A stretch of 64,000 bases of DNA. Source: Nymphaea colorata (Eukaryota; Streptophyta; Magnoliopsida; Nymphaeales; Nymphaeaceae). The stretch covers positions 24,569,703 through 24,633,702 of the forward strand of contig NC_045146.1 in assembly GCF_008831285.2 (NCBI RefSeq). The letters are read 5' to 3'. The notes under the pieces are model-generated. The model made no database searches. It was not told where the DNA came from and saw nothing but the letters and a program-made list of their open reading frames with translations. A program made the translations under genes and the position numbers. Below, one piece after another: positions 38,522 to 51,479 of this stretch; position 1 is the stretch's first letter, and every line of letters begins with the position of its first letter.

Positions 38522-39784
38522 GTACTTGCTTTAGATTACTTTGTCTTTTCCCTTCCCTGGATATGTTTACCGTTGTATCAGCTTGATAACATCTACTGTT
38601 CAAGTGCTTGACATACTGTGGAATTATATGATTGATTGATTGTGGTATAGCAAGCAGTTTTACAAGAATTTAATTGTTTTATCTGCATTTACTTAAAACT
38701 AGTCATTTGGTGTATTACATGATTCATGAGTCATGATAGATCTCTCACTGTCTCACATTGTTAGCTTCTATTCAAAATGGACGAAAATGTCTTCATGCTC
38801 TTGATGTGAAGGAAGCTGTGTGTCTCCAAAAGCCAGATGTAGGGTATCAGGCATGAGTAACATGTTTGTTTATATGGGGTTGGGATGTGCTTAAATCCAT
38901 GTTTTCTTTATTTTTCAGTGATTTCTCTGCACATAAATGTGTACTTCATGTTAAACATGTTCTGCTTTATTGCATTTCTTGGTTTCCTTATAAAAGTAAC
39001 GTGAATTACTTTATCCAATTCTGATAGCACAAACATGAAGAACCTCTTATCTCTTGTCGAACCAGTCGATTTTGAACTGTGGCATCTTTGAAAAACTTCT
39101 ATCTGTCAAAGTTGCATGGGTTTTATGTCCCCAGGACCTTCATGGTTTTAGACCAAGTTAGTACTCAGTTTCTTCTTGTGTCATGTTAGTTGAATAGATG
39201 CTTTAGTTAGGTATTGTACTTATCCAACATAGGTTAAGGTCATTTGTTTGATTTGTTGTCAGTAGGATCATATTCTGGTTTTGTTAGATTGTTTTAGTTT
39301 TGTTGAGTTGGGCAATTTTTGGTTTGATTTTATAGTTGGCCAGTCTTCTTCTTTTATTTTTTGCTTTAGTGGTTTTCCAGCATAGTGCTTGTCATGTTTA
39401 GTTTTCACTTTCATTGTGACATAGGTTGCATACTTGTTTAGGAGCTTTGTTGTCTTAGTTGCTTCGTTTTCATTTTTCAGTGTCTTTACTCGAATCTTTT
39501 GATAAATAAAATCTGTTAAGTTCATGGCTATGTTGGTTGTGTCACATTTTGATATAATCTTTAAATTGCACATCATACATTGCTTTTGTTTGTAGGTTGC
39601 TTGACTGAATATCTATGACAGCAGCGTTGCATCTAAGTGGTCAGCATGTCAATCGTGAGTTATGGTTTAATCGTCATAAGTCATGCTGTTCCGGTTAGTA
39701 GTGGATATCTGTTTTCATTAGTTTTAGGTTTCTGGAGATAGGAACTGGAACTACTAATGGTGCACTGGTTGAATGGTTGAAGGT

Positions 39785-39785
<1 letters not shown>

Positions 39786-39817
<32 letters not shown>
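39786..39817. repeat. CT microsatellite
   Basis: About 16 perfect CT units. Confidence 0.95.
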
Positions 39818-39822
<5 letters not shown>

Positions 39823-39970
39823 TACACGTTCATGTGATTAACCTAGCAAAAAATCAGTTTTGTTGTTTTTAATTATGGGATTTTTTTTCTTCACATTGTT
39901 CTCTTACCAAAGTTTTGATTAGCCTTATGAACTTTATGTTTGGAAGAATGCTTCATTAACAGAAGGGGCA

Positions 39971-40238
39971 CTTGAGCATGTTCGATTCCAAGATTTCAGA
40001 AATAGGTGGCTGAGTTTGGCTAGGTAGATGTACTTATTTCTCTCCTTGCTAAATAATGAACATTCCTTTTCTGCTAAATGTTTAAGTTTGAGTTGGCAAT
40101 AGGAAACTTGAGCATGTTTGATTCCAACATTTGAGAAATAGGTAGCTGAGTTTGGCTAGGTAGAGGTACTTATTTCTCTCCTTGCTAAATAGTGAACATT
40201 CATTTTCTGCTAAATGTTTAAGTTTGAGTTGGCAATAG
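39971..40238. repeat. Two-copy 132-base tandem duplication
   Basis: Copies at 39971-40102 and 40107-40238, both starting CTTGAGCATGTT and ending TTGAGTTGGCAATAG, with four bases between. I count about seven substitutions and no length change, so about 5 percent divergence. Confidence 0.9.
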
Positions 40239-41564
40239 ACAGTGGTTTCGCATATTCAAACTTGAATTTGGGGACTGTCTAATCAATCTATTTGTTGAAG
40301 CTTGAAATTTTGAAGCACCTTAAATTGATTGAAAAGTCATTAACCACTGGCTGGTTGACAATAGACATTTTGCATTGCCCACATTCTTTTCAATGGTGTT
40401 GCGGACCATCATCATGCAATAGTTGGTCAGCCGGAGATTGTTCGCACAACGTAGAAGGTGGCTTGGTGTTGATGTCAGGAATTTGATTGCATCTATCACT
40501 CTCTTCTTTTGGTTGATGATGTGTCTCGTTCAAATTTAGACACTCCTATAGTCCAAAGGAAAAGGAAATCTCAGTTGCACTGTTAAAGAAAAATTTGACG
40601 ATCGTGAGATTTTATCAGATTGCGTATAACATTTGAAACATATGCATAATGTATCGCCAAGGCACATCACACGTAAAATGGCTTTGCATATTTAGAGTGT
40701 CTGCTAATACTATGCAAACAAAGGGATGGTTGTTCGTACTTCCTCAAAGAGGCCCCACCATTCATTTTGATGGTAGATGACAACAATCAACCGAGACTGA
40801 GAATGGTTGAATGAACCCCAGCCATTTATTTTAATGATAGATTGCACAATTGACCAAGACTGAGAGAATGACCCTAACCGAAGGTTAGTTTGTGAGACCC
40901 CTGTTTGAAAGAACTTTAAATGAACGGATGTACTGCAAGCCAAATAACCTTATTGAATTCAGTTCCGCTTCTGAATCACATTGACCGTCACAAAATTTTT
41001 AAATAAGACCGGGAAATTTTTAAAGAAGCCCAGCAAGCTGAACAAGAAAAGTTTCATCTTTGACGGAAACAGGGTACAAGTAAAAATATATTTCACCTCA
41101 CAGTAGTTCTTGCAAATAATGACTTCATAAATCCATTAGTTTGAAGACAATATTTGACGTGTTTAATTTGTCTATATGCCACTATAGGTTGGTAAATTTA
41201 AAGGTTACTTTATTATTTTTAAGATAAATGGCTGAGGTTGGGCAGACCTCTAATCGAGGAACTTCGATCAATTGGTTCAATTTACCTGCCACCACCGGCT
41301 ATTGCGGAGGTCACCTCTCTCCCTTCCCCTCTAGGACTTGACGGTCCTAAGCAGGCCCACCTAGCTATGCCAGCAAAATCTTCCTGTTTAGATTATGCTT
41401 CTTGAAACAATCTGACAGGAGACCTCAACCCAGCATACTAATAGGGACAGAAAAAGTACGAAAGCTTTAGAAAAAGATGAAAAAATGCAACTTCTCAAAT
41501 TAGGAACGACAAGCGATCAGACTCAATTCAGATACGGTTAAGATATTACCCTCAACCGTATATG

Positions 41565-41850
41565 CTTTGAACACGTTCAAATTTAAATTTGGATTTCCAA
41601 TGTAAACAAAACAAGATCATATCCAAATCCAAATTCAATTTTCAGTCATGTTAGAATCAAAATTCTAAACCGAACTGAATTTTTAAATGTAAAGAGCATC
41701 ATATTCCAATTTTATTAAATGTCATTTATTAAATCTTAATCAGATCTAACTTTTTTATCCAAATATTAAAACTTTTTCATATCCAGATTTTTAGAAACAG
41801 AAACAGTTCAATAAAATATCCGATCCAAATCGGATTTATTGACACCCCTA
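41565..41850 (+). repeat. AT-rich dispersed repeat, copy B
   Basis: Starts TTCAAATTTAAATTTGGAT and ends GGATTTATTGACACCCCT. It shares words, order and orientation with copy A at 26515-26750. Confidence 0.5.
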
Positions 41851-43612
41851 AGGCAAATGATAGCCGCCACAAGGTACGTGAGTCTACATAGTTATCAACC
41901 GTCTAAATCACATGAATAATGTTAAACTCGACAAAAATAACATAAACAAGAGGGATTCTCGAGATATAAACTTTTCATGATCAACTGGCACATGAAAGTT
42001 GAAACCTGTATTAATAAAGAAAAGAGAAAAAACGCAGCCAAATCTTAATAGTTACGCAGGCCGCACTTGCAAACAAATACATAAAGTCAAAAAGCTTCTA
42101 GTTTTTCACAGCATCTGGATAGATTCTCACGAGATTTTCCCCTTCCAAAAGAAGTTTGACGGCATTTGTGAGTTGTGACTATGGTAGATACATTTCAAAC
42201 AAAAGGGGGCTAGTCCTGAATCTAAGGATACCTCCTAAATGGAACAACCACCAAAGAAAAAAAGCTGACGCCGATGTTTGAAGCACCAATGAAGCTCAAT
42301 TCTGAAGCCAGCCAGATGTCCACGATATATTCACCTTGTAATCAGTGCTCTGCCACTATGTTGTACAAAGCAGATGATGAGTACAAAATCATTACCAGAT
42401 GCAAAAAGGAGGGTAACATGACAAGAAATGGAAACTAATGCGAGTGAATTGCAATGTGCATGACTCAAAGAATTCTCCCAATAAATATAACATGGAGTAA
42501 CACAAATCTTCCCAGAGTTGACCCAAGGGCCAGAAGAGATGATAACATGTATTTTTTTTTTTTTACTTTTATTGTATGCTTCCATTTTTCTGTTTATTTT
42601 TAAAAATTCTGAAGATATTTAGAACAATGTAAATACATCTGCAAGGAAATTATTAAAGCGCAAAAGGTAAATATTTTCCTAGTCATTTGTTTTTTATTTT
42701 TTGAATTTTTGACATCTTCCTGAGAAAAGCAACCTTGACAAAAAGTACCTGAAAAGCTCATAAAAACCGGGGAACTGTATGTAAAGACAAAATAAAAGTC
42801 ACGAGTGCCGTAAACCACATGCCTGGTCACACAATCATCAGAACAGAGAACTCTAAAACCTGCTGTTTCCATATCAGGAAGAGTGTGCACATTTGGCATT
42901 CTCTTGCACGGACATGAACGTAGATCATCTTATTCCAGTTCCCACAGAATGACGATCATCTATTGTGTCATGTCAGATGTCCAGATGTTACCATGAATCC
43001 ATGAGACGCAAAGAAAAGTCACCAATTTTGAATGAAGTACAAGACGTAGATAATCACCACCGACTAATTGCTCTAAACTACAAAACGTACTTAAGAGTTA
43101 AGAGTTAAGATCAAGATCACCAAAAGAACCCTGGCCTGATTTTGTGTAACAATGAGCAACTGCAAAGGTAAGGCTACAATGGTACAGTCGAAATCAAATT
43201 TCCTCCAAAATAGCAATTGAAAACTAAGAATCAACAGTGCAGCACTATAAGGACCCCTTTACCAACAACATTCAGTAGGATGAAATGTACCATAATACGC
43301 CGAAAGGAACTATTGTGCTTGGTACAGTTAAAAAAAAATCTTTTCCCATATTAACAATCAAAAAAGATTATGAGAAGAAAAGAGAAAATAAATTTCTGAC
43401 TGACACAAGGCTAGAAAGCACCTCCCCAGAGCAAAAGAAACCAAAATACGGAAGGTAGCAACAGCAAAAGCAGCACAGACTGAATAATGCAGCATTTGCA
43501 AGGGGCAAATGAAAGGTCACATGGAGAAGATACACCACATTTTTAATAGCTAGTGCAAACAATCACCTGCACCTCCACAAAAGTATCAAAAGAAATATGG
43601 ACCAAGAAGTAA

Positions 43613-44992
43613 TCAATTGCCAGCATCCTTTGAACCCTCCCCTTCTTTCTTCTCCTCTTCTTTCTTCTCTTCCTCTTCTTTCTTCTCCTAAGAAATGTGG
43701 ATGTAGGTCAGACTACAAACCAGAAAACTATGTAGCAGAACAAATAAAAGCAAACGTTGCACAGTATTTTCAGTAAATTTTCTGCATATACCACAAAAAA
43801 GTTAGATATGTCCAAGCATAAGATAGTGTACTTATACAATCAAGAACACATATCAAACTCAGTACGTTTATACAATCAATCACATAAAATCACACGTACC
43901 AATCCCCAAAGTCTAACCACATAAAATTCATTAGCATATTTAAAAAAAAAAAAAATACGTGCCTCTAAAAGAGCAAGTGATGAACCAATATTCTATACCA
44001 ACAAAAGAGATTTAGGAATTATCCCATTGCTCCAGACTCCACAAATTATATGTTTCTGTTACCTAGATAAAACCAAGTTTGGTTACTTAAAAAATGTTAT
44101 TTAATTCCAAAAACAGCTACTGTGCTACACTTTAAAACAACCTGAAGTTCCATTATATAAAAACATGAACAATATATTGCACTTAAAATGGAGAAAAAAC
44201 AAGAGTTGGATGCTTCTGGGTTGGATCTCATGTCGGCATTTGAAAGTCCTTGATCCTAAATGTGGAGACCAAATTATGGATACAAGAATCCACTTTTAGG
44301 AACAAAGCTTCATATCAGACTTGACATGGCAGCGAGGCAAAGGTTCAAACATTCAATTTGAATAAGAAAAGAATGAGGAACAAACTAATCATCTTGCTTT
44401 TTTTATTCTTTTGGTGTATCTTAATTTTGCAAAGTTTAAAGGTGGTCAGCTAAACAATATGGAAGCCAGCCAAATGGACCTTGTCAGTGGTAAGAAGAGC
44501 ATGCAAACATTCTTTTAACTGGGTTTACAAACTGACCTGACATAATGACAAGGCAAAACACATTCAAGATTTTGCAAAGAGTATCTGTTTGTGGTATGGA
44601 AGCGTTCATCTCTGACAACAATCAGAGGACCAAACCCTCAACTGTCATTTGTATAAGCTTGAGTTGAGGTGAGCCTACCCCTTACAAGGCCTGTGAATGA
44701 GTTGACCAATTCAAGTCAACACATTCAACAAACCAGTTAAAATCAAGCCAAAAGTGTAAAGTATGACGAAGTCGAGCTTTTTTTTTGTTTGTGGGCGCGG
44801 GGGGGGGGGGGGGGGGGGGAGGGGGGGGGGAAGGAGAGAGAGAGAAATAGTAACTGCTAGATCCATCAGGAATAATCTGGGCATTTGATTTAATTCAAAT
44901 GAATGGTTGGGAAAAAAAGGATGAGGAAAAGAAGTTAGGGATTTTAGTCAACCAATGCAAATTCACAACTTTTTCTCCTTACATATATACAT

Positions 44993-45057
<65 letters not shown>

Positions 45058-47714
45058 AAGAGTGAGTGAATGAATGATGACTCTGGCTATCCCGAGTCAC
45101 TCAGCCATCTAACCAAGGCCATCCATCTGAAGCTGATGGATGGATGATTAAGACAAAAATAAGGAGAAAAAGGTGCAAACTTATACTAGAAGACGAAAAT
45201 ACCCATTACTTTTTTTTTTTGTTTTTCTTTTAACCGTCCATCTATGTCACAGCGGTATGTGGGGAAGGGCAGTGCCACAGTGTACCTGTACCGGTATCCC
45301 AAGTACAGCAAAACCACTACGTGGAAAGTCAAAACCGATCCAAACCATATTAAAAAAATAAAAACTTACCCAATGCATCTAACTCTCTCCACCTGTTCTT
45401 CAGCATGCCACAGGTCCACAATCGGCAGTGGGGAGCTTCGCCAGCCAGCAGATGCAGTCGCTATCGCTGCCAGCGGCAATCTTCAGCGTCGCCGACAGCA
45501 TAAGATTTTATTTTTTCATTTGACGTTTTTTAGGGTTTTTGTATTGTCCCCCTTTTTGTTTTCCATATGCTCTTTCACCCTTCTTTTTTCTGATTATGTT
45601 TGTTGTGATGCTGTTTCCCCTTTTTTTGTGTTGCCTTTGTTACTAGATTCATGGTTTATGTTTACTAGTTCAGCTGTTTCCTTAAAATCTGCCTTAGTGT
45701 TGTTCTTCAAAATCTTCTTTTGCTGGTCCTTCAAAATCTTCTGCTGCCGTTCTCCATAGGTTATGCTTGTGTAATATCTGCTGTCGTCGTTCGGCATAAG
45801 GCAAATCTTCCTTCGATGATTTTCCCTCTTGTTTAGGTTATGCTTGTGTGATACTGTAAATACCATTAATCTTTATTGTTAAGTTTTACGTAAGTTAGGC
45901 TTGTTGCCCTCTTGCTTAGGCCATTTGCCCTCCTGCCCATGCTGTTGTTAATTTTTGCATAATCTCGTTATGCCTTCATCGTTCTGTCTTCAACTTAAAA
46001 GTCTTAAATTCATATATGTTTTTCTACTGTATTTATGTTGCTTGTTTGTTTACTTAACTATTAAACATTGTCTTAATGATGTGATGAATATGAATTTTGC
46101 TTTAATTTTATTTTTTTGAAGTTTATAAATATATATAATATATATCTGCCGTCCCAATGTTTTCTAAAATTGTTGTACTCATACCCGTACCTATGTAAGT
46201 GTAACATAGCTGTCCATCATGATGGATCAGACTGTCCTGATTAGATGGCTAGGTGATCCTGATTAGATGGCTGGCTGGGTACGTATGCATGTGTGTGTGT
46301 CCCCTCTTTCTCTGGCAGAACCTCTGGAGTTTTTATGTGCAGCCCTCCAGATGCTGATGCTTTCATGCATCTCTGCCTCTCCCCCTCTCTCTCATGTAAC
46401 ATGCAGGAAATGCCCTGCATAATCGAAGGTCCCCAACACCATAGTATGCGGAAGTTTAAGTTTCAGATACAACAGTATATCAACCCACCTCTGGTTTTCC
46501 CTGAAGAGATGCCAGCAAGTCCTTTATTGAAGAATCATCACGATTAACTCCAGGAAGCTGCATCAACAAACACTCATGATAAGAAAGAACACCTTCCAAA
46601 CTAAATTGAAACTTGGAAGTTGGATTCCTTACCGAGTCAATAATGGAAGAGAGGAAATTTTGGTCGCCCAAGACCTTGCTCATCTCAGATTGTGTAGAAG
46701 AATCTTTTGCAGTATCCTGCATAGACATTTGTAGTGCTACACAAAGAAAAGATCACTTAGTCAGGCAATTACAGATAATGATACTTATTTTTTAAATTAA
46801 GACAACGACAGTAGAACCCAATGATCTTCTCGTTAATATGAAAACATGAAAGATGGTAAGGAAAAATATCATTTGAAATGAAAATGGTATTTTCTGCTCA
46901 AGGGCTTTGAAAGGGAAAAAAACCTGTTTTGCTATGCTCAAAGGCTTTCACATATTCCAGATGAAATTGAAGATATCATGCTTATTCACTCAAAATGAAA
47001 ATAAGTTGGACAAAGTCACAAAAGGTTATGAGTGGTAGAACATATGGCTACAAAAATATCCACTAAGGCTTTATTTGTCATATTTGTGCTTTCAACTTGA
47101 AAATCGAAAAGGATAAAGCAAGACACCCATCAAAGGCAAAGCAGCCAGTCTAGCTTCCCCACAAGTTGCAATTATGAACATCCTTTTCCAAACAAGTAAT
47201 GTTTTTTCAATTTTTACGAGTCACTGAAGAACAGCAGAAGGTTTCTTCTTGAACTGATAATGTAATTTTATGATTTTTGGCAAAAAAGAAATTCTTTTTT
47301 TTAGGGTTGTAATTTACTTCAATCTGCTATGTAATATGGTATCAGTGAGAGAACCAGAAAAGTAAATCTAGACAGGCACAAACTCACAACAGCGAGAAAA
47401 TGATTTACTTATCCAAAGGAAAAGTGCGCTTGTTGAATTTTGCAACGATAAAGAATGAACATGTTAATATTCTAATGTCAAACATCAATAGAGACAATAG
47501 TACTTTACAAATATGATATTTTTCTCCATCGTGGGTTGTGACTTTTGAGGCATTGGGTTATGACTTTTGAGGCATTGGGTTAAGTTTGATGCCCTCGGAT
47601 CTAAGATCCGAGGGTTGATTTCGAATCCTCGGATCTAAGATCAGAAGATTTTAAAATCCAATGTTAAAGAAGCCATGTTTGGTTTTAACTTTAGTTGGGT
47701 TTTCATTTCATAGG

Positions 47715-47749
<35 letters not shown>

Positions 47750-47842
47750 TGTGTGGGGTACAGCCATCCGACTAGCAAGAGGAGCGGCGGTGGAGCGCAT
47801 CCGATGGCCGAACAACCGACGGAGCACTGGTGGTTCGCACTC

Positions 47843-47874
<32 letters not shown>

Positions 47875-50800
47875 CCCCCTCTCCCACTATGTGTGAACCA
47901 GAAACAGAGGGGTTTGAATCCCTCTTTTTTCTTGCTAGAAAGAGAGGGTTTCAACCCTTTGAAAACCTCTGATGGCCGAAGGTTTCGATTCTAAAACCCT
48001 CAATGCTGGCGGAGGGTTCCTTTTTGGTGTTTTAGCAAGCCCTTTGTTGAAAGATCACGGGAGGGAGGGAGAGAGAGAGAGGACAGCAAAGGGCTTGCCA
48101 TCACCTCTTCCCGCCATCACCCCTCCTGCGGAGCTGAGATCCAGGGGAGAGGTGCAAACCCACCCCCCCCAACACACAAAAAAAAAAAAAAAAACCCTTC
48201 CGACCTGAATATTTTTAAGTCAAAAGGTTTGTGTGCATGAGGACATCACCTCAAAAAGCTAGACCTATATTCAGAATGCCGCTTTGTGAACAGGAAAAAC
48301 AATAAGTTATTGCTGCCTTTTTCCTTTTGTAGACTATCATAAAATTGGAGGAATGAAAGGGAGAAGCCCAGTATCTTTAGTGAACACTGAAACTTCAGAT
48401 AGTCAAGCATAAATAGCCTTAGCAGGCATACTATGTTCACAACATATACCATGTACATGCACATATGCACATTTATACATTAACAAAAAAAGAAAAAGGA
48501 AAAAACTCACCAAGGGCAATGTCTGGATCTTCTGGAGTCGTGTCTGACATTATTGTATCACCACCTGAAGCAGAACCAGTCTGACCTGAACGTGGATCAT
48601 CCATTGACATTGCAAGAGCTTGTTCTAGCAAGGCAGTCTCTTCATCCTGCTATGCACAACTACAATTAGCATCTGAATGATATGGCTTGTTGCAAAATAC
48701 TGGAGACAACAATTGTTTCAGATTATCAGCAAATGAATGAACACATATCAGGATGGCTCCCAAGTCTTTTAAAGAAGTAAACCAGGACACAGGAATAGAG
48801 TTAAAGACAAACCATAAGTTCAGGCCCCTTCTTCTCCGCAACTGGATCAGAACTGCCAGCTGCTTCAGCCATAACCGCATCTTGAGAGCTTGATGCCTGC
48901 TCTGTACCTTTTTCTTGTCTAGCAGCTTCTTCTGCAGCTCTCTTAGCAGCAGCTTCTTGTCTTGCCCTCTCCTCCTCCATTGACACACGAAGAGCAAGTG
49001 CCAACTCAGGATCTAGGTTAGGATCCACACCAAAATCAAAGCTAGACACCCCTCCTGCAGCTGCAGCAGCAGCTGCCGCTGCAAATCCACTTCCTCCTTC
49101 ACCATCTCCGGTGAATATAGGGGTGCTGTAACCACGTGATGTGCACAAATTTCAACTATCAACATAACATGGGCAAATATGGGAAATTCAAAAAATACAA
49201 GGGAAACAACAAATAATTCACCTTATGAGAACATCAGAAAGTGCGCTAGGACCAGAAGGAACATGTACAATGTGGCTGCTATCATTATTATTTACTGCAG
49301 CAAGAAGGGCCTCCAGCTTTTCCGGCTTTCCGTCATCCTCTTCACCAAAGTCGACTATATCAAGAGCAACACTATTCTTTTTCAACTTCTTTCCAATTGC
49401 CTCCAAGACTTTTTTATCATGCTTAATTGGACTACAGCCACAGAATTTCAAGCAGAAAATGAATACAAAAAACTTTTCATGGTATGTCAAATTATGTTAG
49501 TTACACACACCTTCCAGCAAATACTATGATTCGCTGTTGCTGCTTTTTGTTCTGGCGATGTTTAAGTGCTAGTTGAGCCACTTGAATTCCAGAAGTCAGA
49601 TTCATTTCACCACCAATCTCCAGACCTGCAAAGATGAAGTGACCAATCATTCAAATTTAGTGGCAAAAGTTACACCTTTAAATGTATATCTTCAGTCAAA
49701 ATTGTGTAGGCCTTGTAGGGTCTTTAAAGGCATGCACCAAACGTGAAATCTAAGGGTCTTTTTACAGTTTGTAGGAGTACTAACAAATGAAGGAGCCCGT
49801 TTGAAAGCAATGAAGTCCACATAAGCATTTAGCTGATGCAATTGAGTTAAAAACCATGACTTACTCAAATTGGGCCTAGTAATAATAATAAAGAAAAACT
49901 ATACATTGCAAATCACAAGAACAATGAAATATAAGTAACATACACACACATTTGGAACTCACTGTAAATAACTTACCAGAACTCAATCACATGCTGGAGA
50001 CACATGAACAATAATAGACCAACTTTCCTTTGGCAACTTGGTTTTCCATGAGGACCACATATGAATCAATATCTTAGTATGCAACAGCAGCACCAGACTA
50101 CCAACAATAGTACATTACTACTATACCACATACATGCAATAGATGAGTCATCACTCATCAGTTGCTTGGAAAGCACACAACGTGCAGGCAGGAAGTTGCC
50201 GAACAGGTATATGATAAGAAAGGCGGAAACCAATACTTGTTACACTCTATTAGCAAAGTCAGCAACTATTTTTTGGCCACTACTGACTCTATGAGAGTAG
50301 ACTAATCATCACTAGTTAGAACACAATAATTAGTTCAGAACCCTCACACATGATTCCGCCATCCTTTTTTTTTTTGTCATCTAAAAAATAGTTTCTCCTC
50401 CTGCCTCAGACCAGTAAAAGAATTATCATTACAATTAAAGTTTCCAGACAAAATTACAGCGTGAAACAGATTCTTGTGCCGTTGCCTATGTCACGGTTAT
50501 CAGACACCAAACAGAAGAACTACTCAGATGAATATTTGGCGGTCCCTAATGTTATGAGGTTGATCAGAGGTAGGTAAGTCTATCGCACCTTTTTTCCCCC
50601 GGTGCAGATTTTTTGTTTCGCTTTGCTTTATGGAAAGGTCGACAAATTGATTAAAATGGTAGAGAAATGAAGAAGAGGAGGAGAAGAATGTAACGGTTAG
50701 AACCCCAAGAAGCAAATCAAATGGCTACCAAGCCTGTGTTCACCTTGTTTTGCAAGCTTACCGTGCATACACGCCAAAATCTTTCCGAAATCGCTGGTGG

Positions 50801-51355
50801 GTGTAACAAGAACGCGGACGCCTTTCCCGGCCATCGTTAACACCCCCACTGTGTTCTCCGGATTAGACTGCACCACAAAACCACAATGATCAAACAAAAC
50901 CCTAGAAAAGAACCCATCAATAATCATAGAAATTCATATCCGGGTCACATGCTAAGCAACGTCCTAGCTCCTGCTTTCAGCTACCATAACAAGAAAGAAT
51001 CCTCTTGGATCAATCATAAACCCGTCAGAGAACGAGGACCCAAAATCAAGTGACAAGAAGATAGGGGAATGGTGAAACGAGAAGAAAAGAGGGGAGGTTG
51101 GTACCTGTGTTTTCGCCCCACAGATCAGATTAACCGCTTCGGCCTGCGCCTGAAATCGAGTGGGAGAGTAATCACCGTTCCTCATCCACTCAGAATTGTC
51201 AATGCAGATCATAGTAGCCTGCTCATCAAGAAACAGAAGATCTCATCATCCGAACTTCAAAATCAAGACTACGATGAATAAGTAAAGGCGAAAAAGCGAA
51301 AAGAAAGAACCATGAAAACCCCAAATCTTATCTATTTACTCACCTCGAGAACCAT
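43613..51355 (-). CDS. RPN10: 26S proteasome subunit RPN10, ubiquitin receptor
   Basis: Ten coding exons: 51344-51355, 51105-51218, 50762-50867, 49511-49625, 49222-49431, 48813-49125, 48511-48646, 46633-46736, 46489-46557 and 43613-43687. All junctions are GT/AG and the product is 417 aa (Arabidopsis 386, rice about 400). Residues 1 to about 190 form the von Willebrand A domain ([20 protein letters not shown] start, [26 protein letters not shown]), which docks to the 19S base and lid. Three ubiquitin-interacting motifs follow: about 224-240 ([11 protein letters not shown]), 292-306 ([11 protein letters not shown]) and 330-345 (DIALALQMSM). A run of nine Ala (201-209) precedes UIM1. The tail 394-417 is a KEKE stretch. 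The protein captures ubiquitinated substrates for degradation in cytosol and nucleus. Introns 7 and 9 are long (1.8 and 2.8 kb) and repeat-laden. Confidence 0.96.
44799..44830 (+). repeat. Poly-G tract in RPN10 intron 9
   Basis: 21 consecutive G, one A, then 10 more G on the plus strand, followed by GA repeats. The RPN10 transcript therefore contains the matching C tract. Confidence 0.9.
45001..45057. repeat. TA then GA microsatellite in RPN10 intron 9
   Basis: About 19 TA units pass into about nine GA units, preceded by imperfect ACATAT units from 44980. Confidence 0.95.
47534..47582. repeat. 26-base tandem duplication in RPN10 intron 7
   Basis: TGACTTTTGAGGCATTGGGT occurs twice in succession. 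Confidence 0.85.
47592..47614. repeat. Perfect 11-base inverted repeat
   Basis: CCCTCGGATCT, one base, then its exact complement AGATCCGAGGG. A second, imperfect copy follows at about 47626-47648. Confidence 0.85.
47690..48200. repeat. Composite GC-richer insert with A-tail in RPN10 intron 7
   Basis: Bounded on the left by CT/GT microsatellites (47715-47755) and on the right by C8 then A17 (48178-48194). Inside are CT/AT repeats (47843-47874) and a GA tract (about 48060-48082). GC content is clearly higher than in the surrounding intron. The A-tail suggests a retroposed piece in plus orientation, antisense to RPN10. No coding match is recognised. Confidence 0.4.
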
Positions 51356-51464
51356 GGTGGATGACTTGGAAGACAGGCAAGCGACTCGGTGGAAAAATTT
51401 CGCTCCCCGGCCTTTGCTTTCTTTCTTCTTCCTCTTTCTTAGGATACAGCGCCGAGTTTCGTTC

Positions 51465-51471
51465 TTATATA
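51465..51471 (-). promoter_or_regulatory. TATA box of RPN10
   Basis: Minus-strand TATATAA, 110 bases before the RPN10 start codon, which implies a leader of about 80 bases rich in AAGAAAG. Confidence 0.6.
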
Positions 51472-51479
51472 GTAGTACC

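Larger units (their letters stand above)
38522..43500. other. Intergenic DNA, no recognised gene
   Basis: Carries a CT microsatellite at 39786-39817, a 132-base tandem duplication (39971-40238), and a second copy of an AT-rich dispersed repeat (41565-41850). The part just right of 43200 is probably the 3' UTR of RPN10. Confidence 0.45.

Noticed and set aside
43368-43562. 64-codon frame on the minus strand just after RPN10
   Set aside because: Lies in the probable 3' UTR of RPN10; no domain.
48650-48997. 115-codon frame on the minus strand
   Set aside because: Out-of-frame reading of RPN10 exon 6 plus intron.
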